Below are positions 35,834-48,336 of a stretch of 64,000 bases of DNA, one piece after another (position 1 is the first letter of the stretch; the number at the start of each line of letters is the position of its first letter). Both the position numbers and the translations under genes were made by a program. The stretch lies in the NCBI GenBank assembly GCA_027625915.1, contig JANTQA010000040.1, positions 1,612,001-1,676,000 on the forward strand, in the 5' to 3' direction. The stretch is from Anaeramoeba flamelloides. Its lineage: Eukaryota > Metamonada > Anaeramoebidae. The notes below the pieces were generated by a model. It saw only the letters and a list, made by a program, of their open reading frames with translations. It was not told where the DNA came from and did not search any database.

Positions 35834-36370
35834 TACAGTTTTCGTGAAGAGATAGAACAAATTCTCTGAGTTTAATCCATTATTCTTCTCAAAATAAATT
35901 TTCAATTTTTAGATTAAAATCATTTTTTCTCTCTTAGCCAAGTTTTTTTTTTTTACAATAATTTTTTTTTTCGTTTTTTTTTTTCTTTCTTTTTTTATTT
36001 CTTTTTTTAAAAACTCAATTTGAAAAAAAAAAAAAAAATTTGAAACTCCAAATTAACATTAAAAGTATTGAGTCCATATAAATTCTTTTAAAATACATAT
36101 ATTTACTATTAAAAAGTTTTATTGTCATCAATTTTAATTTGCAAAAGAAATTGAGAAATTTTGCACGAAATGTTGCATAGGTGAAAGATTCCAAAAAAAT
36201 TTTTAACATTTTATTTTTTTTGGAAATTTATGGTTTGTTTGGGTATTTCTTTTATGAAGCTTAACTCTAATCCGAAGTTTATTATTTCTCTTATTTTTAA
36301 ACAATCTTATGTTGGTTGTTCTTATAAAAAAAATTGAATTTTTCATTTTTGGCTGTGTACTTTGAGTGAA
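35834..36370. repeat. Segment bounded by inverted TTTCAGTCAAAG-like ends
   Basis: The left boundary (TTTTTCAGTCAAAGAGGTAC) and the right boundary (the inverse of GGTTTCACTCAAAGTACAC) form short imperfect inverted repeats about 540 bp apart. Similar boundaries occur at 53382 and 53928, with a similar spacing, inside the importin alpha gene. The interiors do not align convincingly, so this is a weak call. The interior is mostly A/T runs. Confidence 0.35.
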
Positions 36371-36375
36371 ACCGA

Positions 36376-38042
36376 TTTTAGTTTTCATTGTTTGTTTTTG
36401 TTTTCAAGTTATTTACTTTTGCATAATAAAATAATTAATTTTGAGTTTTGGGCTAGCAATTGAAATTTTCGTTTCTTTTTTATTCGGTTACGGGGGGTAA
36501 ATTGATTAAAAGCAGAACATAAAACAAAAGCATAAATAAAATGTTCAATTACTAACACAAAATTCACATTTTTTTTTTATTAAATATCAACTAAATCATT
36601 AGTCTTAGACTCTTCAATTCATATTTAGGGAAAAAAAAGAAAAATTTCGTTTTTTAAATGACCATTTTGATCAAACACTAAAATTCCTACAAAGTTGAAG
36701 ATAGATCAGCTCAGAACCAAAATAACATTACCATAACGAATACAAGATATATTTTTTTTCATTCTTCATTAGTTGTAAACCTTAAGGGTCAAGTCATTAT
36801 GGTGAAAAATACTTTTGGAAATAGAAAAAAAAAAAATTCGTAATTTTTATAAGTGCATAAAACTGATTAAAAACAAATCAACATGTGGTGTACAATCTGT
36901 TTCGTAAAATAAACAATATAAAAAAGAGGAAACGTTTAGAAGCAAGTAGCCAAAGAGAGGCATCCAATTTCCAATTTAAATCACTAGAATATATCAATTT
37001 GGGAAACAACTGTGTTTGTTTCGGAGTGTAACTCTTTTGGAACTTTTTAAGATCTCAAAGAATTTTTTTTTCATTTTTTCGCCCCATCAAATTAGTTATC
37101 ATTTTTTTCTGGACTAAGTTAAAAAAATGACAAAAAATAACATATATACAATGATGATTTAATTAGCTTATACTTTAGATCAACTTCTTTTTGCTTGCTT
37201 AATCTTTCAATTGTGGCTATTTTCAAATGATAATTGTTATTTTTTGTTATTCAAATAACTTTTGAGGATGATGAGAGAGTTTCTAATTATTAAAATTAGA
37301 ATAGTTTGTAGGATAAATCAAAATAGCCAATTTTATGTAGATCAAGTATAACAACTTATATTAATTTTCAAAAAAAAAGTGAAAATTAAAAGATTCTTTT
37401 AATCATCTGGCTCATCCGATTGGAATGTTTTTAATAAACAATAATTATAAAAAAATTGAGTTGAAAATTTCTAGATCAAATAGATCAATTTGTTTGAGTT
37501 TGGTTCTTTAAAGTTTATTTTTGGAAATTCTTTATTAGATAAAAATTTTTAAAAATTATTAAAAATAATTGGTATAATTTTTTGCATTTTTTTTTTTTTA
37601 TTTTTTTTATAAAAGAAAAATTGGAAAATTATTTGGTTGTTTTTTTTTGTTTTTATTTTTATTTTGATTATTGCTATTAACTAGCCGGTTTCGAATAATA
37701 ACTCTTGCAATTTTGTTCAGTTCATCAAAATAAACTGGTTATAAATCTCTCTTGGTGATATTAAAAATACCACCTATTGAGAATTATAATCAGAATTTTT
37801 TTTCGAATTCACTAAAGTAACACCAGTTATTTTTATCTAAAGAATGTTACAACATCCTTACCTTTTCAAATATAGAGGATTGCGGTTATAAAACATCCAC
37901 AAATTGAATTAAATTGATTTTCTACTTAAAGAAAACAATTTTTTTTAAATTGGGAAGAAATTTAAGCCTTTGTGACTCTAAAATAAGAAACAGTAATTTT
38001 TTTTTTTAAATTTGATTTTTTGAAATTTTTAAAACCATAACG
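36376..38042. other. AT-rich sequence with no gene seen
   Basis: No open frame of interest, no recognised repeat, no RNA gene. Confidence 0.4.
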
Positions 38043-39432
38043 ATTGTGAAAAAAATTTGGGTCATTAAAAAAAAATTGGGTCATTCAAAAATTTGTTTTC
38101 GTTTTTTTAAATAATAAATATTGGCAAAATGTTTTTATGATCAAATTATCATTTTCTGAACAAATCTTACAATTAAGAAAAACCAAAGTCACTATCAATT
38201 ATAATTTTCAAGAAACAATATTATTTCGTTACATTTTGACGCTTTGGAATTGCTTTGGAACGCTAAAAGTACAAAAATTGAATTTTAATTGCACATTAGT
38301 TGACTAAAAATGTTAATTTTTTTTATTAGATTACATTCCAAGATCAAGTTAGTGATTGTTTGAGAAGACGAAAAATGAATAATTGTTTTAAATTAAGGTT
38401 TGTATATCGGGATTTTTCGAATTTAAAAGGTTTCCAAAATCTTAAGGACTACATTCCCACCCTTGAGGGGGTTGGGTAATTGTGTTATTTCACTTCTCGC
38501 AAAAAATTTTCACACGGAAGAAAGTGGACAAAAAAAAAAAAAAAAAAACATTTTTTGTCATCTTTTCCTTTTCACACAGACTGTTTTTCTTTGTTTTTCA
38601 ATGAAAAGGAAAATTGAAAATAACCAAAAAAATAATTGCAAAAAATAGCTTTTGGGGATTTTCAAGTACATTTCAAATTTGAGAACATTTCAAACTTGTA
38701 AAAGTAAATTTAAAAAACATGTAGAACAGCTCTAGAAAATAGTGTGAGTTCTGAAAGTTGAAATGGAAATTCTAAAATATTAAAATCAAAATTTGGCATG
38801 ATCTAACAAGGTAAAAATTGTGAAAATTGATGAAAATGTGAAAATTTCACATTTTTCCTAAAAGAAATTCTCATTGGACAAATATTACTTGGATTACATA
38901 ACTCTTTCAAGGGTGATTTTATACATTATTTCACTGTTTTCACCTAAAATCGTAGTCCTTAATATTTCGTTATTTTGAAGTTTTGATAGTAGAACATTAG
39001 TGGAAAACAATCTCTTTTGAAAAAATAGCTTTTTTTGGAAGATTATTTGATTCAATTTGGTTTAAAAGGATATTTAAGATTAACCTTGAGAAATTCACGT
39101 TATCTAACAATGATAAATATCTTATTGAATTCTTGGATTTTAGTATTTCTCGATAAATAGTTATCTTATTTTTACTAAAGTTGACAATTAAAAATTCGAT
39201 TGTGTATTTTTAGCGTTCCAAAGAAATTCGAAAGGCTCAAAGTGCAACAAAATAATATTGTTTCTTGAAAATTATAATTGATAGTGACTTTGGTTTTTCT
39301 TAAATGTAAGTTTTGTTAATAAAATGATAATTTGATCATAAAAACATTTTTCCAATATTTATTATTTAGGTAACGAAAAATAAATTTTTGAATGACACAA
39401 TTTTTTTTAATGAACCAAATTTTTTTCACAAT
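38043..39432. mobile_element. 1.39-kb foldback element with arms over 250 bp long
   Basis: The left arm (38043 to about 38300) starts ATTGTGAAAAAAATTTGGGT and is matched by the inverse of about 39175-39432 with roughly 85-90 percent identity by eye. For example, ACCAAAGTCACTATCAATTA occurs forward at about 38183 and inverted at about 39280. Shorter inner matches (AAGGACTAC at about 38440 and its inverse at about 38952) suggest the pairing resumes deeper in. The central part has no transposase; the frame 38463-38648 is low-complexity. The element ends next to the last exon of the minus-strand gene at 39448. Confidence 0.75.
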
Positions 39433-39447
39433 GGTAAATTTTATTTT

Positions 39448-40416
39448 TTAATTGAATTTTTTTCTAAATGAAACACTTTGAATTTTTTTTTTTGTTATTT
39501 GAACTTTTGTCTCTGAGATTCTGTGAAAATTTTTTTTGTTTTTTTTGGAATCGAAAATTCTTCGGTTATTTTGAAAATTTCTTTTAATTTTTTCAACCGA
39601 AAGAAGTTGGCGCATCTCGATGTAATTTTTACGAGTTAACCACTCCTTGGGTATCAAGTGAATTCTAGGTAGTTAGTTTGTACTTTTTATTCAAAAAATT
39701 GAAGTTTTTAAAATGCAGTTAACTTTGAATTCTTCAAGGTGATTTAAGAAGAGAAGTACAGCAAACAGATCAAAAATAAGAGAAAATAAGAGTCTCTTGC
39801 AAATGTATTTACCAAACAAAGAAAACAAAGTTTTTTTCTTATTAGCCTAAAACCAATTCTTTTGGATGTGTGTCATTAAAAAGCAATCAACAGCTATATT
39901 TCACAATTAATTTGGGACGGGTCAATTCAATTTTGAAAGTGTGGGAATCAAAAATAACAAAATAAATCAATTCACTTTCAAGGAAATTTGTTTTTTTTCA
40001 GAATAAGAAAAACAGCACTCATAATTCGGTTTTTTTTTGTGATTGTTTTTTTTTGTTTTTTATTTGTTTCAAAAAAAAATCAAAAAGAAAAAAAAACAGG
40101 ATCTGTTTTACATACTTTGGTTTTGTTCTTCAGTTAAACCGTTCATTTCAAAAACTTTAGGAAGACTAGACACCCTATTAATCGATTGCCTAAAACTTGT
40201 TTTTAATTTTTCAATACTTTGAATTTTTTGTTTTAGTTGTTTTCCATCTTTAGGGGTGTTGCTAACATTGAGAATAGATTTTGTGTTCGACATTTTCCGT
40301 TCCATTATGAGAAAATCTTTTGGTATTTTAATCGAATGACGAGCTACTTTATGTAATTTGTTTTTTAATTGATCCTTTTCTTTCATGGCCTGGTGCTTTG
40401 TTTCAGTTTGTGTCAT
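39448..40416 (-). CDS. Small basic protein, at least two exons, unidentified
   Basis: The first exon starts at ATG 40416 (MTQTETKHQAMKEKDQLKNK) and reaches a donor A|GTATGT at about 40112, encoding NVSNTPKDGKQLKQKIQSIE and ending GLTEEQNQ. A downstream open segment, about 39660-39448, encodes IPKEWLTRKNYIEMRQLLSV and a Lys/Arg-rich tail ending FRKKFN and TAA. It follows an acceptor-like CTACCTAG. The two are not in phase if joined directly, so a middle exon or different sites are likely. A Lys-rich, possibly coiled-coil protein. No family recognised. Confidence 0.4.
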
Positions 40417-41457
40417 TTTGTTCAAGATAAGAGAGAAATATGGATTAAGAAGTTATGAAATAACAAAAAGAGTAACCACTTAAGTCAAAAAAATGAAATT
40501 TGAGAAGAACTTTTTAAGCAAATTATTTTATTTCCAGGTAGACAGGAATATTTGGCATCTAAAATTGGAAGTACCCTATCCAGCACTTTTCAAAAATTTA
40601 TTAATTAATCACAAATTCCAAAAAATGTTTTAATTTTTTGTTGGTAAAAAAAAAACATTACAATTATCTGAGAAAGTGTTTTCTAATTGAGAATAAAATT
40701 TGTTCATTTAGGATTAGTAGTACAGCTTAGATCTAAACCAAAATTCAGTAATATCAAAGAGGACCAAATAAAATACTTGTCTTTTGGGAATAAATGGGAA
40801 AGAATTTTCACTTTCTTTTCATTTTCCACCTTTTCGAAAAGAGATCCAAAATAACAACCAACTTCTTTTGTAACTCAATTTATAAAAAAAAATTTTTCTT
40901 TTTTATTTTTCAAAGTGAATATAAACCATGATTTACTTCTGGAAAAATTCAATTTGTAAAAGAAAAAGAAGGAAAACGAATTCATAAAATTATTCTTTTA
41001 TCAAGTAAATACCCATTAATATAATGAGCACACAACATTTAATGCCATTCAAACCTTAAGTGTGAGAATAATTTGTTAAGGAAAAAAGAAGAAAAAATTA
41101 ATGCCATTTTATTGATCAAACATAATAAACACTACTTTTTAAAGAAAAAAACACATAATAATTTTTGTACCAAATATAATAAGGAAGATTAATAAAATCT
41201 CTTAAAATAACCTTTCTAATTCGTTTTGTCATAGTTTAAACTTTTTTCAAGAAAAAACAGAACAAAATATTTGAGAATTGGAAAAACAGATTTTCTTTTA
41301 TCAATTTAAAAAAATAATGTTTTATTGGTTTTTTGTAAAGTTTCTTTTCAAAAATACCCAGAAACATATTAAACAATGAGAGTGTCAACTTCTTCTGAAA
41401 AGAATTGGAACGTTAAATTTTTTCATTTTTTTAATTTCTCTACTTTTAAGAAATAAA
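40417..41457. other. Intergenic region upstream of rubrerythrin
   Basis: Divergent promoter interval. No gene and no motif recognised. Confidence 0.4.
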
Positions 41458-44400
41458 ATGAGTAAAACAGAAAACAAAGAAAAGTACTTTTTTTTTTTTC
41501 GTTTTTTTTTTTTATTTTTTGACATCTTTTTTGAAACTAAACCTAAACAAAAAGAAAAGAAAAATGGGTTTTTGTTTAAAATTGAACAACACAAAAATAA
41601 ATTTTTCTTTTTTTGTTCCTTTCATAAAGTTTTGATCGGTTTTATTAAATTTGATTTATTTTTTCTTCTTTTTTGAAATTTACTTTTCTTTTAGAAAAAC
41701 TGAAAAAAAGAGTTTAGATGGTACACAAACTTTAAAAAATTTAATGGCATCTTTTGCAGGAGAATCCCAAGCAAGAATGAGGTATGAGATGATGGCAAAA
41801 AAAGCAGAAAAAGAAGGTTTCAAACAAATCGCAGAAATCTTTAGACAAACTGCACTTGAAGAAGTTGAACATGCAAAAAGTAAATCATCCACAAAAAAAA
41901 AAAAAAACGCTCTTCTTTCAAATTTTTTGTTGTTTTTTGCTTTAGGCTTTAGGCTTTTCGTTTATCGTTTTTCTGTCAAATTTTTTTTTATTTTTCGTTT
42001 TTAGACCTTTTTTCTTTATCTTTTTCTATTTTTCATCACCAACGTTCTCTTCTTTATCTTTTATTTTCTTTTACTTTTGCTTGACTACTTTCGAGATTTG
42101 ATTTATTTGCTAACTCCATATTTCATTTTTCTTTTTCCTTTCCAAAATGTGTTCATTTTAAATGTAAAAACCTTTCATTTGTATTTTCTATTATTTTTTT
42201 TTTATTTATTTGCTTTTAGGATTTTATAAATATTTGTCTGTTGGTTCAACTGTAAAATCAGTTGAAGTATCTGAAGCTTTCCCATCCTTTGTTATTGGCA
42301 AAACAGAGCAAAACTTAATGGCTGCCGCATTTGGTGAAGAAATGGAGGAATCAGAAGTCTATCCTTCATTTGCTAAGGTAAATAGTCCCTAATTTTTATT
42401 TTTTTTTTTGAAAAAGAATCTTTCTTTTCTGATCTTTTATTTTGAATTTTTTTTCTGTTGGCAAGTACCTTCAAAAAATTTTAGATCTGTTTGAGGTGTT
42501 CTGAGAGAAAGAACGAAAAACAAAAATTATTTCCCTTTTATTTAAATTACAAATTTTTAAACCAATCCCATTTTTACGTTCGTTCTTCTAAAATTTAACC
42601 TTACTTAAATAAAGATTGCAAGAAAAGAAGGATTCGAAGAAATTGCCAAAACATTTGAAAGTGTTGCCATTGCTGAGTCAGGTCATAAAGAAAGGTTTGT
42701 ACCTTGAACACAATTATTTCTTTTTAAAATTATGATTTTAGTTAACTTCTTATTTCTTTTATATACATCTATCTCATTTCAGATAAAAAAAAAAAATTAG
42801 CCGTTCTGGAAAAAAAGTTCAACAGGGTTTTTTTATTCGGAACATTAATAGAAACTGAAAATTCAAAACCAATTAATAAAAGAATAAAAATCAATAAATA
42901 AAGACAAAATGAGCGATTTAACACAATAACAGTTTTTTTAATACCATACCCTTTGGTCTGGGTTTTTTCTTTGATTGATCAATCAATTATTAAAAATTTG
43001 TTCAAAAAATTGACAATTTTTACAATTTCCAAAACCACAAGAACAATTTTGATTTGAAAGTAGATTTAAATTGTGTTTGTTGGTTTGGTTGAAAATAATA
43101 TAATGTATTATTATTTGAAGTTAATTGGTTTATTCTTTTAATTGATTTTACTTTTCGTTTTCAGGTTCTCTTTAGTTTCAGGTTTACAATTTAATACCGT
43201 GTTGAACTTTTTTTTTCGACAACTTTAAAAAAAAATTTCTGTACTATAAATTTTTTTGCCAGAATAAATGAGTGTAATATGAATATTAATCTTTTACAAA
43301 GAAGAAAAAAAAAAAACATAAAAAAAAACCCTTTTATTTAAGGTGGAAAATAGAGTTGAAATTTTCAAAACTCCTATTTATTTTATAATATTTGCTTAGA
43401 TACGCCTTGTAATGATCAAATATATTGAATATTAGAGTTTAAAATAATTGAGACCTTTATGGGTATTCTTTTATAAGATACCTTTCAATTTTAATTGCGA
43501 AATATTACGAAAAATATTCTTCTTAGGTTTCAAGTCACTACTTGAGTATGGAGCAAACAAACGGAAAATGAATATTATTCTTAAAATATACTTAATAAAA
43601 AGACAAAAGCTGTAAATAATGCTTCGAAATATTTTTTTTTTAACTTAATTACTGTTCAAGAAAAAATAAAATGTACACAAATTTCATATGATATCCCAGA
43701 CAGTAAAATTGATTAGATCGGATTTAGAAAGGAACACTCATCTAAAATTAGAAAGTTCTTGTTTTATTTTCGTGGTTTGTTTTTAAAATAAAAATTCCGA
43801 AGTAAATAATTTTTTTGAGAATATGAAATGATAGTTTTCTTGGATTTATTTTTTATTTAATAGTATTAATTAAATTTGAAAGACACTTTTGAGCAAAAAT
43901 TTGTCTAAGATTTCAAATTAAACATTTAGGAATCCCGAAAAAAATAGACACTCTATGTCGCTTGGTGACACACAGCATAAACTATACAGCAAACAAGGGA
44001 AAAATAACTACTCTTTTGTTTAAATAATAATACAAAAATAGTTTTTAAGATTTTAATAAAAAAATATTTTAAATTCACCCAATTCTTTATTTAATACCAT
44101 ATCTGGTTCATTAAACAAACTTTTGAAAATGATCAAAATAATTAAAATAATATTTTAAATTCTTTATCATTTTTTTTTTTGATTTAAATTCGTTGTATTA
44201 CTAGGTTTTTAAAAACCAAACAATTACAAGTTTCAATTATCTTATCAAAATTAGGATGAAATTTATACCATTTTTAAAAATTAAATACCTTAAAATTTAT
44301 TACAAAAATTCCTTACTTTGTGTTACTTTAGCATCAAAAAAATTACCCTTGATATATTGTAAAAACTTTTTTTCAAAGTTTTTTTTTTCTAATTACCACC

Positions 44401-45156
44401 TTAAATTTAAATTCAAATTCACAAATCACCTTTATATATCCTTTTTAGGTTATTTGTTGTTGATATTTTTATTTTGATTTTGCAAATTAATTTAGTAATA
44501 ATAATAAGATTTCAAAAAGGAATTTTTTACCGACTTATTTAATATTCTAGATAATTTATTTTTCAATAAAAAAAACTTTTTTTTTGTTATCATTTATCAA
44601 AGTTTCTTTAAGAGTAAATCCCAAAACAAAATAAAAAACGACTCATCAAATATATAATTTGGACTTTTAATTTATTTTTTTTTTCAAAATTATTAAAATA
44701 TTGAAGTATCCAAAAAATTGAATATATTTGAAAAAACCGAAAACAATAATTTTACTATTAATGTGACCAATATAAAAATTTTTAAATGAATTTTTTTTAA
44801 AAAATAAAATGGATTCATTTTAAGAATAATTATTATTTTACATATTTTTAAAAATAATTTGATAATTTTTTTTTTTATTTTTCTTTTTAAATATAATTTT
44901 TAAAATTCAACATTAATTTATTTATTTTTTTTTTTTTTTAACAAATAAAAAACCTTTTTTTATTAATATTAAATTTCATAGATTTTCAAAATTTGCTCAA
45001 AATATCAAAAAAGGAGAAGTCTTTAGATTAGGAAATAAAGTTTGGTGGAGATGTAAGAATTGTGGTTATCTTCATTTTGGTGAATCAGCACCAGAAAGAT
45101 GCCCAGCCTGTAATCACCCACAAGAATATTTTGAAATCAAACCAAAGAATTATTAA
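41458..45156 (+). CDS. Rubrerythrin, five exons
   Basis: Join 41458-41483, 41695-41879, 42220-42377, 42615-42694, 44982-45156. All introns are GT-AG and all junctions are in phase; TAA stop, 207 aa. The N-terminal ferritin-like di-iron domain shows FAGESQARMRYE and LEEVEHAK, then GEEMEESEVYPSFAK and VAIAESGHKER, supplying Glu and E-X2-H iron ligands. The C-terminal rubredoxin-like domain has CKNCGYLH and CPACNHPQEYFE, the four Cys for one iron. Rubrerythrin reduces hydrogen peroxide in anaerobes using rubredoxin or NADH-linked donors. No clear organelle presequence; the start is Lys/Glu-rich (MSKTENKEKKTEKKSLDG). The enzyme is of prokaryotic type, yet this copy has four introns, so any lateral transfer is old. 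Intron 4 (2,287 nt) carries a MITE at 42801-43223. Confidence 0.96.
42801..43223. mobile_element. About 420-bp mariner-type MITE in rubrerythrin intron 4 (family M, copy 1)
   Basis: Ends read TGGAAAAAAAGTTCAACAGG at the left and the inverse of GAAAAAAAAAGTTCAACACGG-like sequence at the right. The interior (GAACATTAATAGAAACTGAA, GTAGATTTAAATTGTGTTTG and so on) is about 85-90 percent identical by eye to 49614-50070. A third, diverged copy lies inverted at 58566-58985. No open frame. Confidence 0.85.
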
Positions 45157-48100
45157 TTTAGTTTAAAGAGAACTGATCTAGTAAATTTTTATTGACTTTG
45201 AAAAAAATAAAAAAAAAAAATAATTCTTCTAATGATCTTATTTCAATATTATATTACTAATCAAATAATTAATCATATAAGTATAATGTTTTAGTTTCTT
45301 AAATCCTACCTAAATAAAACAGATCAAATTCTTACTCATTTTTTATATATTTATTTTTTTGGTTTTATTTTAAATCTTCTCTCTCAAAAGAAATATATGT
45401 ACCTACGACCCAAAAAACACTAAAAATTGAAAACTGATCAAATACCTTCCATTAATACAATTAAAAAAACTAAATGAAAAAATTAAAATAAATAAAGTTT
45501 CAATTTAACTTTTTCTTGAAAACACTTTTTGCCAAAATCATTGAATTCAAACTTGAGATTATGTATATTTTTAGATACACTATCTTGTTTTAACTCATTT
45601 ACTAAAACAAATTCTAAATTATGGTAATTTTATTTCCCAAAAGGGACTAATTTGGTCTTCAAATGTTTTTTTTATTTTCAAATGACAAAATTAAAAAAAA
45701 AGTTATTTAAAAAAGATAAACTCTCTGGAAAAGCATTCTAATTTAATAAATTAACTTATTCTTTGATTTCAAAATTTTCTCAACCCCAATTTTTCAAAAA
45801 AAAATAAAAAAGTGCACATAAATTTCAAAAAATATTTTCAATATTCAAAAGTTGAGAGTGTTTTTATTCTAAAAAAATTTATCCCAGATGTTATATGAAT
45901 TAAGTTATAATGCTAGATTTCGAAAAATAGTAATCAGAAAAAAAAAGTGCTTAATTTTATTATGGACATATATATTCACTATTGTAAAAAAAAAAATGTG
46001 TATTTTTATTTGAAAAGAAAAATTTCATTTAAATTTTTCTTTGTATTACAAACAATAATCAAAAAACAATTTTTTTTTTTGAAATAACACCTACTTGTAT
46101 TGTAATATTTTCGTTATATTACATGGATTTATCTAAATAACTTTTAAAAAGTCTGATGGATAATTTCTTCTTTTTCTTCTTTTTGCTTACTATGTGCATT
46201 CTTTTTTTTTTTCTTCTTTAATTCTTTTTCCTTTTTTTTTGTTTTGTTTTCATTTTCTTTTTTACAGTTATGTAATCTGTTTCCTTAGATCTGGGAAATG
46301 TTTTACAATATATGATGCAATGTTAAAGTTGATTTTGTTAAATTGAAAAAAAAGCATACAATTAGTTGATAGTATCTAACCATTTGTTTGATCAATAATT
46401 TTTTGTCGAATTTCAGTATATATAGCAATAAAAATTTATATCCCAACCAATTTCATCTTTTTTGTAGATATTGATTTTCATTTTTTCTTTTTAATTTTTT
46501 TATTCTTCAATCATTATTTTCAAAATAATACTACAGTAAAGATTAATATGTGCTTTAAAATATAAAAGTAGTACTTCTTTTTTAAAGAAGACCTATACAC
46601 TAAATGAAAAAAGTAATTGACACGAAACAATAAGCGAATATATTAATAGAATATAAAGTATATATTATTTATAAATAATTTTAAAAAAATAAAAGGATCA
46701 AATTTGAAAAATTTTACTTACAAATAGAGAAAATTTTTCCAGAGAAAATTTTTTTCATCAAAAATTACAAATTATTTTAAATAATTGAGAAAATTCCTAA
46801 AAAATTTAAAAAAGTTACATTTGGATTTTATAATATACTGAAAAAATCACAGATTTTACTTCAAAAAATAATTTGACAATAGGTATACTATTAGATCATG
46901 AATTATATTTTTTAATTGGAACAAGAAAAAAAAAAAAACTAGACTATATTTTAAAACAGGGGTTATAGTCTTTGGGTACGTATTTTTTTTTTTTTTTATA
47001 CCTCTTGGATAAATATTAATTTGAAAGAAAAACATTAATAATGATAACTTAAACGAGATTTAATATCAAGTTTGGAAAAATACAAATATTATTGAATATA
47101 AAATTCTTCTAACGTATGTGTCTATTTTAGATACTCTTTGAATTGGTAGACAATAATTTAGCCACTTTAAAAATTCTCTCTTAATAAATTCAGTGTCCAA
47201 CACTTTGTTCTTAATAATAAACAGAAAAATATAAGATGTTGAGATTTTTTTTTGCCTTTTTTAGGATTTTGTATGTGTTTTTTAAATTTTTGAATGTAAC
47301 TTTAATTAGATTTTTATTTCAAAATATTACTTTATAGTTTAAAAAAAAGAACAACAAAAATCAATAAAATCGTCTCACTTAATTTCTCATTTTTAATTCT
47401 TGAGAAAAATAATTATCAAATAAAATCTAATTGAATTTGTAATTTATAATAAAATCTGTTATCTTTTCAATTATAACCAATACTTTTGATTAATTTTCTC
47501 ATTGGTAATGGAATTATTTTAAATAAATGAAAGTATGATATTTATATACCTCAAATCACCATTTCATAATTAATTCCATCCTAAAATAAAAATATTTCTT
47601 GTTTAATAAAAAAATTTAATATAATTTTAAAGGTTGACGATTATCCTCTCCGTTGTGAGGAATTATTTAACTCTAACATATCTATCAAAATTTAATTTTT
47701 GAATAGTACTTTTGTAAGACAAACTGATTAAAATTTGAAGCAACTATTATTAGGCTATCTTTCAAAAGTAAATAATTGTTTTTTTTATTATCTCAAAATT
47801 TAAACCATCTGAAATTAATACTTTTTTTCAAAAAGTGATTTTCTTGAGACACCAACTTCTACACCATATTTAAATATTGAAACCCCACTTATTTAAATCT
47901 CCAAACTTTCCAAAAAAGTTATTATTCTCATAAAAAGTCGACACTTTGTAAATAAAAACCTTTTAAAAAGTTTTAAAAAAGTCCTTAAATTTTGAAAACG
48001 GCTGTATTGATAAGACTGTAATTGCCCAATTAAGAAATGAAAATTTTTCTGTTAAGCCCTTAAATTATTTCCTCACAATTGTAAGCCATAAAAGTTCCAA

Positions 48101-48336
48101 AAATATTCACAAAATCGAAAGAAATGGAATTCATTTCGAAATTTATTTTCGGCTTCCTTCTTGGAATTTAGATACAATTGTTAATTCGAAAAATTTGAAT
48201 TTAACAGCATTTCTGGCTTTATTAACAAATGTTCATGATTACTAAATTGAAAGTAAGTTCTTATAAACAAATTCTCATGTCATGAAATATAAATCATTTT
48301 TTTTTATTTCTTAAAATTTTATTGATTTTGGCTTGA
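45157..48336. other. 3.2-kb gene-free interval between rubrerythrin and importin alpha
   Basis: Only AT-rich sequence with stops in all frames. A Lys/Glu-codon-rich tract on the minus strand at about 46160-46270 could be a coding tail but has no supporting start or splice context. Confidence 0.4.

Noticed and set aside
39448-39657. Possibility that this basic frame belongs to the adjacent 1.39-kb foldback element
   Set aside because: It lies outside the inverted ends (38043-39432) and is preceded by an acceptor-like site, so a host-gene exon is more likely.
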